From Emydura subglobosa (taxonomy: Eukaryota; Chordata; Testudines; Chelidae), in the NCBI GenBank assembly GCA_007922225.1, contig ML679995.1:1575653-1639652 (forward strand): 64,000 bases of DNA, written 5' to 3'. Shown here in pieces: positions 25,421 to 38,207 of the stretch; position 1 is the stretch's first letter; every line of letters begins with the position of its first letter. Made by a program: the position numbers and the translations under genes. Under the pieces are notes generated by a model that was given only the letters and a program-made list of their open reading frames with translations, was not told the DNA's origin and made no database searches.

Positions 25421-25962
25421 GGTCTGACTGCCCTGATTTCTGAAACCTATTCCCTGCCTCCTTGCCTGGTTCCACCTAACCCATCCCTCTTTCCGTTACC
25501 ATGCCTTGTTCCTCATTTTTGCTTCCTCACCTGATCCCAGTTGCTAACTCTGGCTTTGATCCTTGGCATGACCAACACCCCAACTTTCCTACTGGCTCTG
25601 ACCAGTAAGTCAGACAGCCCACATTATGGGTCTTGACACTTGCACAAATGTCAGTACACATGGTTCCTCTAACATGCATATTGTAGGTATAAGTAGAATC
25701 TTACTGCTCAGCATCATATATAATATTTGTATGAGTTTTATTACAGAGTGATGTGTCAATGGAGGGAATAATGTCCATGTATAACCCAAATTGAAATGTT
25801 TGATTTTTTGCATATATACATTGCTTGGTTAAATACTGTACTGTCCATGAATGATATTTTATGCTGAAACTAACTGAATTTTAAAATATTTGTTGTAGTA
25901 TGTTATTGATACATCACGTTGCAAGTGCTCCTATTTTGAGCAAATGTCTACGGTAATACTAG

Positions 25963-26070
25963 AGAAACAAGGTGGGTGAGGTAATACCTTTTATTAGACC
26001 AACTTCTATTGGTAAGAGACAAGCTTTGTGTAAGCTCAAAAGCGTGACACTCTCATCAATAGAAGTTAAG
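25963..26070. mobile_element. Fragment of an inverted-repeat MITE (AAGGTGGGTGAGGTAAT family)
   Basis: The left arm AAGGTGGGTGAGGTAATACC, TTTTATTAGACCAACTTCTA is present; only the start of the opposite arm (CATCAATAGAAGTT) remains. Related to the element at 63015-63205. Confidence 0.6.
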
Positions 26071-26094
26071 GCAAAGTAAAGGTTTAGTGGATTG

Positions 26095-26200
26095 TGGTAA
26101 CTTTCATAAATTCTAAGGCCAAAAGGACCACCGTAATCATCTAGTCTGACCTAATGCATAACACAAGCCATAGAATTCACCAAAATAATTCCTCTTATGA
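26095..26200 (-). mobile_element. 3' tail fragment of the copy A/B LINE family
   Basis: TAATCATCTAGTCTGACCTA and ACACAAGCCATAGAATTCAC match the tail of copy A near 4995-5040 (CTCGTCTGACCTCCTGCAC, AAGCCACAGAACTTCACC). Confidence 0.55.
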
Positions 26201-27936
26201 TTGGAATGATAGTAAATGGTCTGTCAGTGATTGTGAATAGCTGGCAACTTACTTTAACAAATCTAGAAAAGTGCAGTTAATGTTTAGGGTTTGTTTTTAA
26301 ATATACAATGGGACATCTAATACATTTGGTACAAGTGCTAGCTGTACTAGGCATTAACACCCTTTCAATCTGAGCTACCTTTTAATGAAGTTCTTTATGT
26401 CGGGAAATACAATATATAAGTCAGTTTGGCTAAACATCACACTTCTGGGGTAATGAAGAAATGTTAAATTATTTTGTCTGAGACAAATTTAAACTGTCAA
26501 ATAGTATAAGTCTTGTTTAACTAACTCACAATAATTTTAAATCAGTAATTATTTCAAAATGTATAATTCCTACTCATCATTCAGGCCAGCAAATCATCTG
26601 AAGTGTGTGAACTGATATATTTATTATACAAACTCCTCGTGAAAAGGGGAGTAGAAAGTGTTGTTTATAGTTAGAATAAATCACTATCTTCTGCTATCAT
26701 TAATTGCCAGTTCTCCACCAGCCTCTTGAGCAGAGTCTAGGGCTCCTTTGGACAACATGGGGTTGGTAGGCACTAACAGGCTTTCACAGGTGTGGCGAGA
26801 AGCTCTCTGTGGCAGTGCCAACACTGCAAAAGAATTACTAAAAAGTAAAGCGCTAAATGAAGCCTTATTCAGTTTAACTTCATGTTTGGTTAAGAAAGCC
26901 TGTTTCAATGTTATGAAATCTAATTTATACACAGGGAGAACCAATATCGTGCTGCAATTTCAGAACAAAGCTGTCTCTGCATGTCAGCACCTACTGTGTA
27001 CTGTACACAAGCAATGCGAGAGAATGAAAAAATAAAGCAAACCCATATGTTTCTATCCAAATATAATACACACAAAATCAAACAGCATGTCCGTGTCTAC
27101 ATCTTTGTCTTGAAGAAATTTGAATTCATTATGAAGAAACTACAGTGGTAACATCCATTATGCAAAGTATCACGCTGTCTTAACATGTCATCAGAATCTG
27201 CCAGCTCCAGCTGCTGTGGCTAGCATATTACAGAGTTAAGAAACTGCAACTAATCTCATGCTGACCACTTACAGAAATAATATTGACAACTATAGCTAAC
27301 AAGAGAGATTTTGCAAAATTTTACAGAGTCCCTCCAGTTTTATCTGCATTGTACTTGCCATCACCTCTGCACTTATAGGATATTTTCACATAACTCTTTA
27401 ATTCCATTTTTTCATGAGCAAGAACAAGGCATCTGAACATAAGCAGAGCTCAACATTTATTCTGAGATGTTATTTTTCATTTCCAATGTGGTGAGCTACC
27501 TGGCTGACTCAGAATAAAAGAGCATACAAAGCCTCCTCTAAGATTCTCAGCACTGTACCACTCCATACTGTAATTTGGATAGAAAGGACTATTAATACTT
27601 ATTGCCACCATACACATTTGCATATAGCACTTTACACATATGGTGTAGCAGTTCCAATGTCGTACTTGAGTCCAGGTCTCATGAATAGCTGCATAGAACA
27701 CATTATTGCTATGTCAGTTTCCTCTCAGTTTAAATGGAGGCTGTGAAACATATCAGCACCCTGCCCTTGGGGGCAGTATGATCGTCTTTATTACTTAATA
27801 TGTTACAATTTGAGGAGAATCATTAGAAGCAAACGCGGCATGCATGTTTGTTTATACTTTTGCTTAAGTGAAATGAGACACGAGACATTATGAAACAATT
27901 AAAATAGAAAATTATACAGTCCTAAATTCCACTTAC
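26201..27936. other. UNC13B intron, no gene seen
   Basis: AT-rich, apparently unique sequence up to the 47-base exon. Confidence 0.5.
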
Positions 27937-27983
27937 CCTTCTTTGAACCAGGGTGATTTTGATGGATCCTCATCATCTTGACC
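27937..27983 (-). CDS. UNC13B: UNC13B 47-base exon between N-terminus and C1 domain
   Basis: The exon is flanked by TTATTTAAG| and |GTAAGTGG. It starts in phase 0, ends in phase 2, and codes for GQDDEDPSKSPWFKE plus the first two bases of a Gly codon. The acidic stretch followed by SKS-WFK-G matches the linker that comes just after the calmodulin-binding helix in Munc13-1 and Munc13-2 (DDGDPS in human UNC13B, SKSLWFKGG in UNC13A). The split Gly codon is completed by the G that opens the next exon, giving the family sequence [11 protein letters not shown] across the junction. This exact phase and residue match makes the call strong despite its short length. The calmodulin-binding exon expected just upstream was not found. 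Confidence 0.85.
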
Positions 27984-30657
27984 CTTAAATAATGAAAAAG
28001 AAACAATGTTATCTTCCAAATGAAGAGACTCAAATAGATCAGCAGGTTAAGGTTCGGGGAGAGGTATAATGGAGCACACTTCATGCAGGTAAATGCACAC
28101 AAACACTCCATTTCCAGAAGCATCTCAAATGACTGCAACAAGGCAGGACAGGTTATGGGGATATACAAAGAGTTGATGGGATCTCAAACACCTAACATGG
28201 GACCAAAAGAGCCTGTTCAGTGCACCTCCCCTTTCAAAAGGAGTCTCAGAAAAGCAACTCCAGCCTTGCCCATCCAAAGCATTCCTTATCGCTCTAGATC
28301 ACCATGAGTACATTATATGTTAATGCTACAAAATAAAAACTGTATGTAAGAAATGCACAAATGGGAACAGAATGAGACTACAAACGTAAGTGCCCGTGAT
28401 TTACTTAGCAAGGGAATACATCAAGCTACTGTCATTTTATTCATGCACAAAGGCCCTCTTCAGCCACAAAACAAAGAAGCATCAGTTTGCTGTTAGAACT
28501 CCACCTTTAAATTAACGTGCAAAAGCTTTGTGCTCCACAGGGCATCCAAGGACACTCACTTATGAGGTGCCCTGCTGAGAACCAGGACAGCTGCAATCCC
28601 TAGGCACAATGGTTTAAGTTACGGTCAAGTTTACAATATCACATCTGGCTTGTGTCAGTTCAAGCCACACTCTTACAGTAGTGTAGGTACATACACTTGT
28701 GAGCAAAATTTAATTTGACTTTGCTTCTTTAATAATTCCTCACTGGAATGACATAAGAATTGAGTAGTGTGAAATGTATTATGTACCTAAAGGGACCAGT
28801 AAAATTTGCTGTGCAGAGGGGAATTGTTTACCGTAACTATAACTGGAGAAGAAGTGGTACCTTTACGGTCTATTGCTAACCTACTCTTGGGGCTCATGCC
28901 CTTCCACAGCTTCATCTTCAAAATGAGTAACTAGTTTCTAACAGTAAGGTTGGGGTGGGTATTCCTATGATGGGGCCAAGCCCCTGAACCCCCAGTTGAA
29001 GCCATGCTATCAAAACCCCCTCACCTGAGCCCAACCTCTACACTCCCACCGAGGGGAACTGACAATGCATCGCTGGAACATGTGGGGACAGTGGAAAACT
29101 AGAGAAAAATATAAACCGGTATTTCTTTTTGAAGTGGAAAAACAGAACTGGAATAATTTCCAAACTTCTCCTATAAAGTTCAGGAGAAGGTGCTATAAAG
29201 AATATAGTTATGAAATTAAATAGGATTGTCAAGGCCTGCTGAGTATATCAGTGTAATGTACCGGGAGTAGTAATACAGAAAAAAAGCAATTTTTCCACTG
29301 GAATCTATGACTGAATGTATTTAAACACAAATTAACTGTGGTTTATTGCTGAAAATAACTTTTCAGATATAGAGAGTGGTAGTAAAAGTATTTGAGTGGC
29401 TCATCTGAGATGTTCTAAATATATTTACCAGTTTTCAAGAGACTAAAACACTAGCATAAATACTGTCCAGAATATTTAATATGTCTAAAATCTGCCTGAC
29501 AGCAAGGGCCAAATTTTCTCTGATGGGTGCCCAGCTTCCAGTGACATCAAAGGAAGTTACCCCCAGGAATGCACTGGCACAGAGACATGGCCACAGAGCA
29601 CTCTGGGATTGGAGGCTGCATTACCTACAACTCCTAAAACTGGGATTAGTAGAAGTTAGATGTACCTCAAGAGGCGCTATCTCAGCAGATAGAGAGTGTA
29701 ACATATAGCCATAATATACATTACAGCAGCTAGGGACATTATGCAGAGAGTTACATTCACGCTTCTAGAGATGCCAGACTGCAATGCTGCTAAAGTGGAA
29801 TTACCAGAACTGATGAGTGTTTTCCCATCAGCCTGGCAGTTTGTTGTCAGAAGGTAGCACTGCACCTTTCCCAGGAAAGGGAAATGGTTCAGCAGCCGGC
29901 TGCAGGCCTGGGCCAGGCTGCTAGTTACAAGACTTCTCGAGTCAGTGCAAAACTCTTAGGGTTTGGCAGGCCGCAGTTGTTAGCTCACCAAACAGAGCTG
30001 AGGAAGCCAGACTTATCTCAAAGCCAGGAAGTCCAATACTCAACAGAATGGGGTCAGGAGATAAAAGGAAGAGGCAGTTCAAAAGGATGCTGGCGCTGTG
30101 GCCATTGCTCCACGTGAGCCATGCAGGAGAGGAAAGCAAAGGAAGCGCTCCATTTTAATCCCCAGAGTATCCACAATTGAGGCTCCATGTGAAATCGTTC
30201 AGGAAATGTTTCTACTACATTTTTCTTCAGCATTTCTGCCATCCTTACTCTCCTTGAGTTGTCCCTCACTCCTCACGTAGCAGCTTAGGCTGCTGAATGT
30301 TAGGAACCACTCAACACAGAAAGGGGTGCAAACTGCAGCCCTATATTTGCAAGCCTGGTTATTTGTTTAAAGCTGGACATTATTTTTACTATTTATTTTG
30401 GTAAAGAGTATAAATGTACAAAATGTATTGCAATGATGGAGCATTAAACATTTACTCAAGTACATAAAATTCAAATCATTACATCCCTGTTCATTTGGTT
30501 CTATACTTCTCATACTATCAGCCAATAATTTTACAAACCTGGGACCTGGTCCAGCAAACACCCACTACTAAGGTGTAGTGCTGACTGTCACAAGTAAAAC
30601 TATGAGATCACTGACAGTAGTGAACACTACACCCATTAGAGTTTACTGAAGCCATAA
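27984..30657. other. UNC13B intron, mostly unique
   Basis: No exon recognised. A short piece near 29507-29580 (GGGCCAAATTTTCTCTGATG, then TCAAAGGAAGTTACCCCCAG) resembles an inverted-repeat MITE family also seen near 37228 and 42658. Confidence 0.45.
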
Positions 30658-30970
30658 ATTGCAATTAAAACATAACAGCCACACTGGGTCAGACCAATGG
30701 TCCATCCAGCCCAAGATCCTGTCTTCCTATAGTGGCCAATACAGATGCTTCAGAGGGTATGAACAGAACAGGTGATCATCAAGTGATCCATCTCCTGTCG
30801 CCCATTCCCAGCTTCTGGCAAACAAAGGCTAGGGACACTTCAGAGCATGGTTTTGCATCCCTGCCCATCCTGGCTAATAGCCATTGATGGACCAATCCTC
30901 CATCAACTTATCTAGTTCTTTTCTGAACGCTTTTATAATTTTGGCCTTCACAGTTCTCCTACCAATCAAT
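30658..30970. mobile_element. LINE 3'-region fragment (AGACCAATGGTCCATC family)
   Basis: Contains ACACTGGGTCAGACCAATGG, GATGCTTCAGAGGGTATGAA, AATAGCCATTGATGGACCAA and ATCTAGTTCTTTTCTGAACG, a dispersed sequence also present at 40806-40980 and, in reverse, near 60955-61045. Confidence 0.6.
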
Positions 30971-33900
30971 AAACCATGATTAAAAATAAACTTAAGAAGC
31001 TAAAACACAGTTCATATTCTGGAATAATGAGGCAAGCTAAAAGAGCTGCTTATTTAGGCTCAATAGGCAGAACTCTCACTGAAGCCTACATAGAGTGTGA
31101 TGAGAGTTTTGCCTGTGCAGATAAAGCAGGAGCTGGGGTTACTAGTCCTCTGATCTAATTATTCTGAAATAATTAGATTGTATTGCATTACACTGCCAGA
31201 TACTTCAAACCAACAAAAAAGGAGAGGAAAGGAACATTTAGAAGAGCTACTTTAAAAGAGATAAATTCACATGATAGAAACAAATGCATCCAACTGGCAA
31301 ACACACCATGTGTGGAATGGAGACAAAGTAACAATACCAGCAAAGAGCTGCCAGTCTACTCCAGGAACAAAGGAAACGCACTCCTCCTTTTTAAATCCCA
31401 TTTAACCTTCTAATCCTCTTAAACATTGCATCAAACAAGTTATCAGCATAAGTGAAACATAGATCGATATGTAGAACCACTGTGCATAAATAGTTGAAGA
31501 GGCACCACGGCTAAAAAACGTTTTTAAATAAATGTCCTTACTGCTGTATAGAGTACCACGTTAATTCATTAAAATGGAAAAAATGCCATTATCTAAATTT
31601 GTTTTTGTAAGCATCAGGACCAAGATGCTAGGATAGGCGTGACTACGTTGGCATCCCTATTGAACCCCAAGCATATGTTTTCAGAGGCACTGGCAGGCTC
31701 AGACTAAGCAAAGTGGTCACAATTATTAAGGCACTGGACCAAGATTCCAATTATCCTGACTTGATCACTCACTCAATTTTACATGGTGTTCAAAGTTACA
31801 GAAAACCAAAGATGACTGTTTCAACAAATCCCCTGTATCTGCAATGAAGCTTCATTGTAAAGTAAAAATGGCATCAGCTTAAGCAACTGATTGAAATGTT
31901 ATCATCCCAGGGGCAGCTGGAGGATAACTAAATTCAGGCAATTACAGGTCTCCATGTGGCAGACTTAGCAGCATGGCAGGTATCTGATGCTTTTACATGG
32001 AAGGAGGAAGATGACAGAGGATTTGGCATAGATCTTGGATCCAATTATAACCTCAGGGAAAATGTTACATATGAGACATTTAGTTTTGCATTTGCCATTA
32101 GGGGCAATATGAAGCAGCTGATGCACAAGTGTCTGAGCTAAAGTTTAAAGCTCACACTTATGAATTCAGGGAACACTCCAAGACATTTGTTCCACGTATA
32201 AGCCAAATGACCATGTGAGGTTCAGACTACTGCAGGAAACCAGTTTAGCTCAAGACACAGAAATTAATTAAATGAAATTCATGCAATGAGTACCTAGCCC
32301 ATATTGCATTGACTCGAAAAACAAAGTGAGACATGAAGAAAACCAAAATGGCAACTGAAACAGGAATGAAAGATGTTTTAGGACAGGCAGAATTTCCTCA
32401 GCACAAATTGAGAATATAAACCAAGAAATTGCACAGCACTCCATGAAAAATTCCATAAATGCACGCGGGAGGAGAGGGGAACAAACATTTTTAAAAGATT
32501 TGTCACACAGTTAAACCGAGTACCGTCTGTGTACTTGAATGGCAGCAAGCAGTGATGCAAATCTCAGCATAGGTCCTGTGACTGAAGAGCAAACTGTTTC
32601 AGATTAGCAAAGACATCTACGTATTGATGGCACAGTTGTATCTTTTACACTGTACATTGGAACACAATGCACTGTGATTCCAAGGAAAATATACAGTACA
32701 GTACCTCAGGAATGGGTATAGGAAACTAAAGCAAATCTGTATTCCAGTTTATGTAATACTGCTTGACCCCAGTGTTATTGCTACCCATAAATGGTAGTTT
32801 TAGCTTTTGAATGCAATAATTATACAGAAAACATTGAGCAATGAATGAAGTGATGCTACTGATGAAGAATGTGGACTGAAACCACGCAATTTATCAAGAG
32901 GTGCAAAAGTAAATAGGGTGCTATAAAACACCAGATAAAATACTTTTACATTGAACCCACTTACCCTTTGCTAATGTTGCACCTGTGCATACAGATACAG
33001 ATTAGAGAATCTCAATCTATAAGTATGAATATTTTTTCCTTCGAGGTAACCCGCACTGAACAGACTCTTCTTAGCTCATACACATTATTAGCGATTCCTC
33101 TGAAAACCAAAACATGCTAAACTCAGAAAAAATCTGAAAGCCTCAGCTGAAACAACCAGTTACAATAGACAGGCCATGCACACATATTGGAGCTTCAGAA
33201 AAGGAGGAGACACATTGGTTAGAATGTACAGTATGTATAACCTGAAATTCTCCTCTACTTCCTTCTGCAAAGAAAAAGAGAGGAAGGAGAAGAACAGTTA
33301 TTAGAGCAGATTTCTGCCATGGACTTTGTGGCAGAGCTTCGGGAAGTGGAGTAAACCTTTGCTGAGAGTCCAAGCACTGTTCATGTGGTGGCTAGCCTTT
33401 CACATGCTTGTCTGGAATATTTACATATTAAGGTCTATTTAGCTAAAAGGTGGCTAATTTTTAGTTACAGCTTTAACATCAGGGCTCATGTTCTTATGCA
33501 TATTAAATTGTTTTTAAACAAACAAAAAGGCTTCAGTCCCCTTTTCATTAAAATAAAAAGACTAACTTTTCCATAATCCCATTTTCTTCTCAGAATTATA
33601 CAGGCTATATCACACATATTACATGTCTGTCTGGCAGATAAATTCAAAGAGTCCCAGAAGGATTAGTCTGGAATTGACAAGGACAAATCTATCTTCTGTT
33701 ATTAACTGTATTTAGACCAAATGACTAAGCAACAGAATGCTGAAGAAAATCAACAGGAGTAAAATGATTTCATTTATAAAATATGTAGTGAACATTTTTC
33801 AAGCTTGCTTTTTTCAACTACTTTTTTCTGATGTAAGGTTCTGAATTTTGCCTGCAACTGCATTCGTAAAGCTTCCCTACACAGTATGTGACCTTGCAAT

Positions 33901-36656
33901 AGCAGCGCTTTTATCTTCTCCATGAAGACCAGTTTCAGTTAGGTGGTGCCAACAGTGCATGTTGACAAAGGTTGGCTTTCTTGAATGAACCACTGCAGAG
34001 ATCATTCCACTGTGAAACGTATACAAATACATATGTATGTGTGAACATGGGAAAGTGAGAGAGGGCGTCCATCGGTCTGCTGCTTTATTACCGTTCCTTC
34101 AGATTCCCACCTGGCTTTCTACTCTTCCCCCAATCTTCTCCTATCTGCACTTCTCCATCCCTTTTTCATACTCTCTCTCTCACCTGGGAACAACGGTAAC
34201 TCATATGGCCACTGCCACCTACCTCACATGGCTAACAGCAACAGAGCTCCCGCCCCTACGTGTATGCCCAGCACAAGACTTGCAACTGCAAGGTAAGCAC
34301 CATCTCATTGCTCAGGACATTTTGCGGTGCTTCCAAGCACAGGAAGCATTACTAACTCAGAATCGCGGCGAACTCGTACACCTGGTGTGCTTACAGAGGG
34401 AGTAACCACAAGGGGTGGCCGTGCAATGAGGCAGTAGAAGCCAGTAGAGATCCCTTCCAGCAACGATGGAATGGAAGGTTTAGGATGTTTGGGTGCAGCG
34501 TTCCTCTCCCCATGCCACAGCAGGCTCTGTCCGGGAGCACATCTCTCTCTCTCTTTCAAAACGGGCTCCAGAATAGCAGGCAGTTACCATTTTCTCACTC
34601 TTTTCAAGGATGCTGCCATTTTCTTGCGGAACTTGTATTACTTTACTACCAGACAGGGAGCAGGAGTTTCACATCGACACAGATAACTTGCACCATTTAT
34701 CATAGAAAAGAAGTGCACCTCTGATTTCTCTCCCCTCATTTCCTGGCTCCTTCAACCTAATGGTAGAACAAATTCTATTTCAGAGGGTAGGCAGAGCCTA
34801 AGGATGGTTACTGGGGTCTGTGACAGCCCACTGGTGACCTTTGCAAAGCAGGTTACAAGATGCCTCTGCTTTCCCTGGGCGGTTGGGGGACAGTGGCTAA
34901 ACACTTTATAAATGGGGGGAAATAAATACTGAAATCAGAAACGTTTCCTCCAGTCCTAATTTTTATGTTCATCAGAAAATGGCAACATCGGTGAAATGAG
35001 ACATTCTTGGTCATAGAATTTCTTAGCGTATACTCCTTTAGGTGTCTTTGTGTATTTATACATCTCATTTCAGAAGATCAACGTCTTTCTTTCTTCCTAT
35101 CCTTTTCGTCTGTTAGCAGAAAAATGGCAGTCTCCATGGTATAAGTTTTACTTTTTTTGTGATTTCTTTCCTAAGCAAAGCCCATTTCTATATTTAATTG
35201 GATTTTTACTTTATGAAAAAAAAATCTGAGAGTTTCCTATAGTGAAGCTAGTCTTTTATTTTAGAAAAATAAAATAAAGCAGTACTTTAAAATTCCAACA
35301 TTAGTGAAGTTATGCAAGAGTCATGCAAACTCTTAGCTGTTACTTGCGCTTCTAATTCACAGTGATTTCTAGATACACAAAGACCCATTTCACAAATCTT
35401 CCGGTGGGATAGTTCTGTATGAAGGAATCGAATGACTTTAGAGAAAACAAGTGCTAAGTCAAGTGCTCATAGCAACTAGAGGCAATCCGATGAATAAAAC
35501 AATTTGTGAAATTGCTCTATATATGGATGTAATTACATATGTGCGATCACTAAGGTATTATTAAAACAGACAAGCTACTTTTAACTAAATCACTGAACAT
35601 CAAATACATTTTATGCAAATGACAAGCAAGAATTCAGCTAAATCTTAGGCTTTTAGCAGATATTCTGGATCAGGACATGTTTGGCTACAAAATCAAAATA
35701 TTGCAACAGAAAAATTTAATGAACAGACTTCTATACAGATTTCAATATAAATACAATGTTAATTTAGTTTTAGGCTATTGTTGCGCAAATACACTTGACG
35801 GAATGGCTAAAAAACCTGTGTGTGTAAGATCTTTAGAGTATTCAAAAGCCATAATATGCAGCAATGTTTTTATTTAATGTTGACTTTATGGAAACTCAAA
35901 GTTGGATACCAATATGAGCATATTAATTTAACCAGCACCTAGAATCTATACCTTGAAATACCAAGTCACAGTGTATCTGATGATCTTCACTGGCAATGCA
36001 TAGTAACACACTGCAGCAGTACAACATTACTACCCCCAGTATTCAGGATTCTTCCTGGTTGCCACAAGCTGGTGGCAAAACTATATTGTATTGCTAAAAA
36101 TCTAGTGAACAGGAATGCCAGTAAGCATAAACACACGGGCCATTCTGAAACATCACACCTGATCCACTAGTAATCTGAGAAAACTGGGATAACCAATTCT
36201 AACAGCCGGACTAACCTATTGCTCTTACTGGGCCACAAAGAGGATAACTATATATTTTACACACACAGAACTATTAAAAGAACATTATTAAAAGTTGCAA
36301 AGTCAAGCACTCAGAAGTTAGTAAATTCTAAAAGTAAAGTTGCCTTAATTCAGCTCTTTCGTGCACATGCATTATGCTACAGCCTCTAATTACATGATCA
36401 CAAATGATTTTTTCTACAGGATCACTGCCTCGATCAATGCATGGGCTGGGCCAATTTCTGGGGATTAATACAAGTTGTGCAGTAAAGGGAGGCTGTTATC
36501 TCGAGGAACCTTCCCTCATCTGCCACAGAAGCTGGAATGTGTGTAATGAATGAGGCAGGAGATTGCAGGAAAAGAAAGGATGGTCTCATCTCATGATTAA
36601 GGTAACTGAATTCTATACTGGAGTACCGGACTCTGCCTCTGTCAGGGAGTTCCTCT
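30971..36656. other. UNC13B intron, largely unique
   Basis: No domain-bearing frame and no named repeat, apart from the candidate microexon described separately. Short pyrimidine-rich runs occur near 34140-34190 and 34530-34560. Confidence 0.45.
33242..33264 (-). CDS. Candidate 23-base UNC13B microexon (unproven)
   Basis: On the minus strand a very good acceptor is present: an A-containing branch-like CTAATAAC, about 30 pyrimidine-rich bases, then TTTGCAG. The next GT follows 23 bases later (TTTCAG|GTTATA). The segment takes phase 1 in and gives phase 0 out, exactly what is needed to join the large exon (ends phase 1) to the 47-base exon (starts phase 0). It would add the eight residues EGSRGEFQ with no stop. 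The donor is weaker than the acceptor. No homology to a known Munc13 segment is recognised, so this rests on splice signals and phase alone. Confidence 0.3.
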
Positions 36657-37115
36657 GTAGACTTGGGCAAATAACCCTTTTTTCGGTTTGGTGGCAAACA
36701 AATTTTTTTTTTAAATCAGTTTTGGGTCTACCCAAATCAAAATCTTTTAAATTATTCCAGTAAACCAAAAAAAAAGTTTTAAAAAAATTGTTTTGGGTCA
36801 AACAAAAAGCTCCAATCAACCCAAAACATGTGTCTCTAGTCAGGCTCTTTTAACACTTTCTTTAAAATAAAAAGTTGCAGTAAAATTTGAGAGGAAAATT
36901 GAATTTCAAATTGAAAAAAATCAATGTTTTGTTTCAAAAGTGCCTAAACAAAACGTTTTGGTTTTTTTTGTTCCCCCCCCCAAAAAAAAAAAAAAAAAAA
37001 CACGTCCAAGCATTTGATTTGAAATAAAAAACTGTTTTAGTTGACTAAAATTTCAATTTTTGTAGTAAAAAAAATTTTTTGTAAAAAAAAAAAAAGAGTC
37101 ACCCAGCTCTATACC
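36657..37115. mobile_element. Low-complexity A/T element with inverted ends
   Basis: Begins TAGACTTGGGCAAATAACCC and ends GAGTCACCCAGCTCTA, which read as imperfect inverted repeats. The interior is long A and T runs, with C9 followed by A19 near 36975-37002. Probably a MITE or SINE rich in homopolymers. Confidence 0.4.
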
Positions 37116-37859
37116 TATGTGATGCTAGTTGAGTCACACCCAATTTTTCACCAACAGTCACTAACTGTGCGTTTCTCATTCTCTGGGTGCCTGATTCAAG
37201 ACCTGGAATCTGATTTGCCGAAGGCTGAGCGCTCACAGCTGCAACTGAAGTCAGTGGGAGCTGGGCTTTGACCATATAAAGGGCTACATCATGTTAAGTA
37301 CTCTGAAAAATAGGGTCTCTAGGTATCTAAAATTGGGCATCCAAAATCAGGATATACTTTTGACTTTAATCTCTCCATGTTTTAATCTCCCATCCTTAAA
37401 ATGTGTCTAATACCCCCTCATTTCACAGAGGAGTTATGAAGATAGATTAATGATTGTGAAGCCCTCAGAGAAGATAGCGATGCACAGCACAGAAAAGCCC
37501 ACGAGGAAATTAATAATTCTGTCTTCAAAGCAGGGTTTGAATAATGTGCAGCAAACAAAGCCGGGGGCCACACCCTGAACAATAAGGAGAAAACAAAAGC
37601 TGAAATGTTGAATAGCTGTTCATTATAAAAGACTACCAGTGCACTGAATGAGGCAGGTATCCTGTGAGAAAAAAATAGCATGTGATCATGAAATCAAGAC
37701 TGTATCATGCAGATAAGTGATATATTCAAGCTAGGTTATATTATTATGTGGACTAGCACTAGAGAGAGGAGAGACTGCCAGGAATATTTGCTGACAGCAG
37801 AGGAATGGCAAAATGCAGGAATTTTGGGTTCCATTCTAGGTTCTGGAGAGGAGTATGCA

Positions 37860-38205
37860 CTAATAGGTACAGACTCTTGTGCCCATTCCCCCAAACTTGA
37901 CATCTTTCCGCCCATCCCCTCCAATTTGTCCATCTCTTTCTCAGCTCTGGCCTCTCATTCCAGTCCCTCTCCCCTTTCCCAGCCAGTCCCACTTCTCCCC
38001 TATTCCCTATCTCCTCATTAGTTCTGTCTCCCCTCACCTCCTTTCCCTGCCCCACTGGTTCTCAGTCCAATCTCCTTGCCCAGACAGTCCCAGCGCGCAC
38101 GCTCTCTCTCTCACTCTCACTCTCACACACACTTTTCTTATGTCAACCTACTGTCCTCCTCTCCCCATACATGTCCATCTCATCTCCGCATTCAAATCAG
38201 GTAGC
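37860..38205 (+). repeat. Pyrimidine-rich stretch with (TC)n/(AC)n
   Basis: Strong C/T strand bias ending in CTCTCTCTCTCACTCTCACT and ACACACAC runs near 38100-38132. No gene. Open frames across it are composition artefacts. Confidence 0.6.
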
Positions 38206-38207
38206 TT

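Noticed and set aside
32963..32980. 18-base segment with acceptor TATGCACAG and strong donor GTAAGTGGG on the minus strand
   Set aside because: In phase 0 it contains TAG, and in phase 1 it does not repair the frame between the known exons; splice-signal coincidence is likely.
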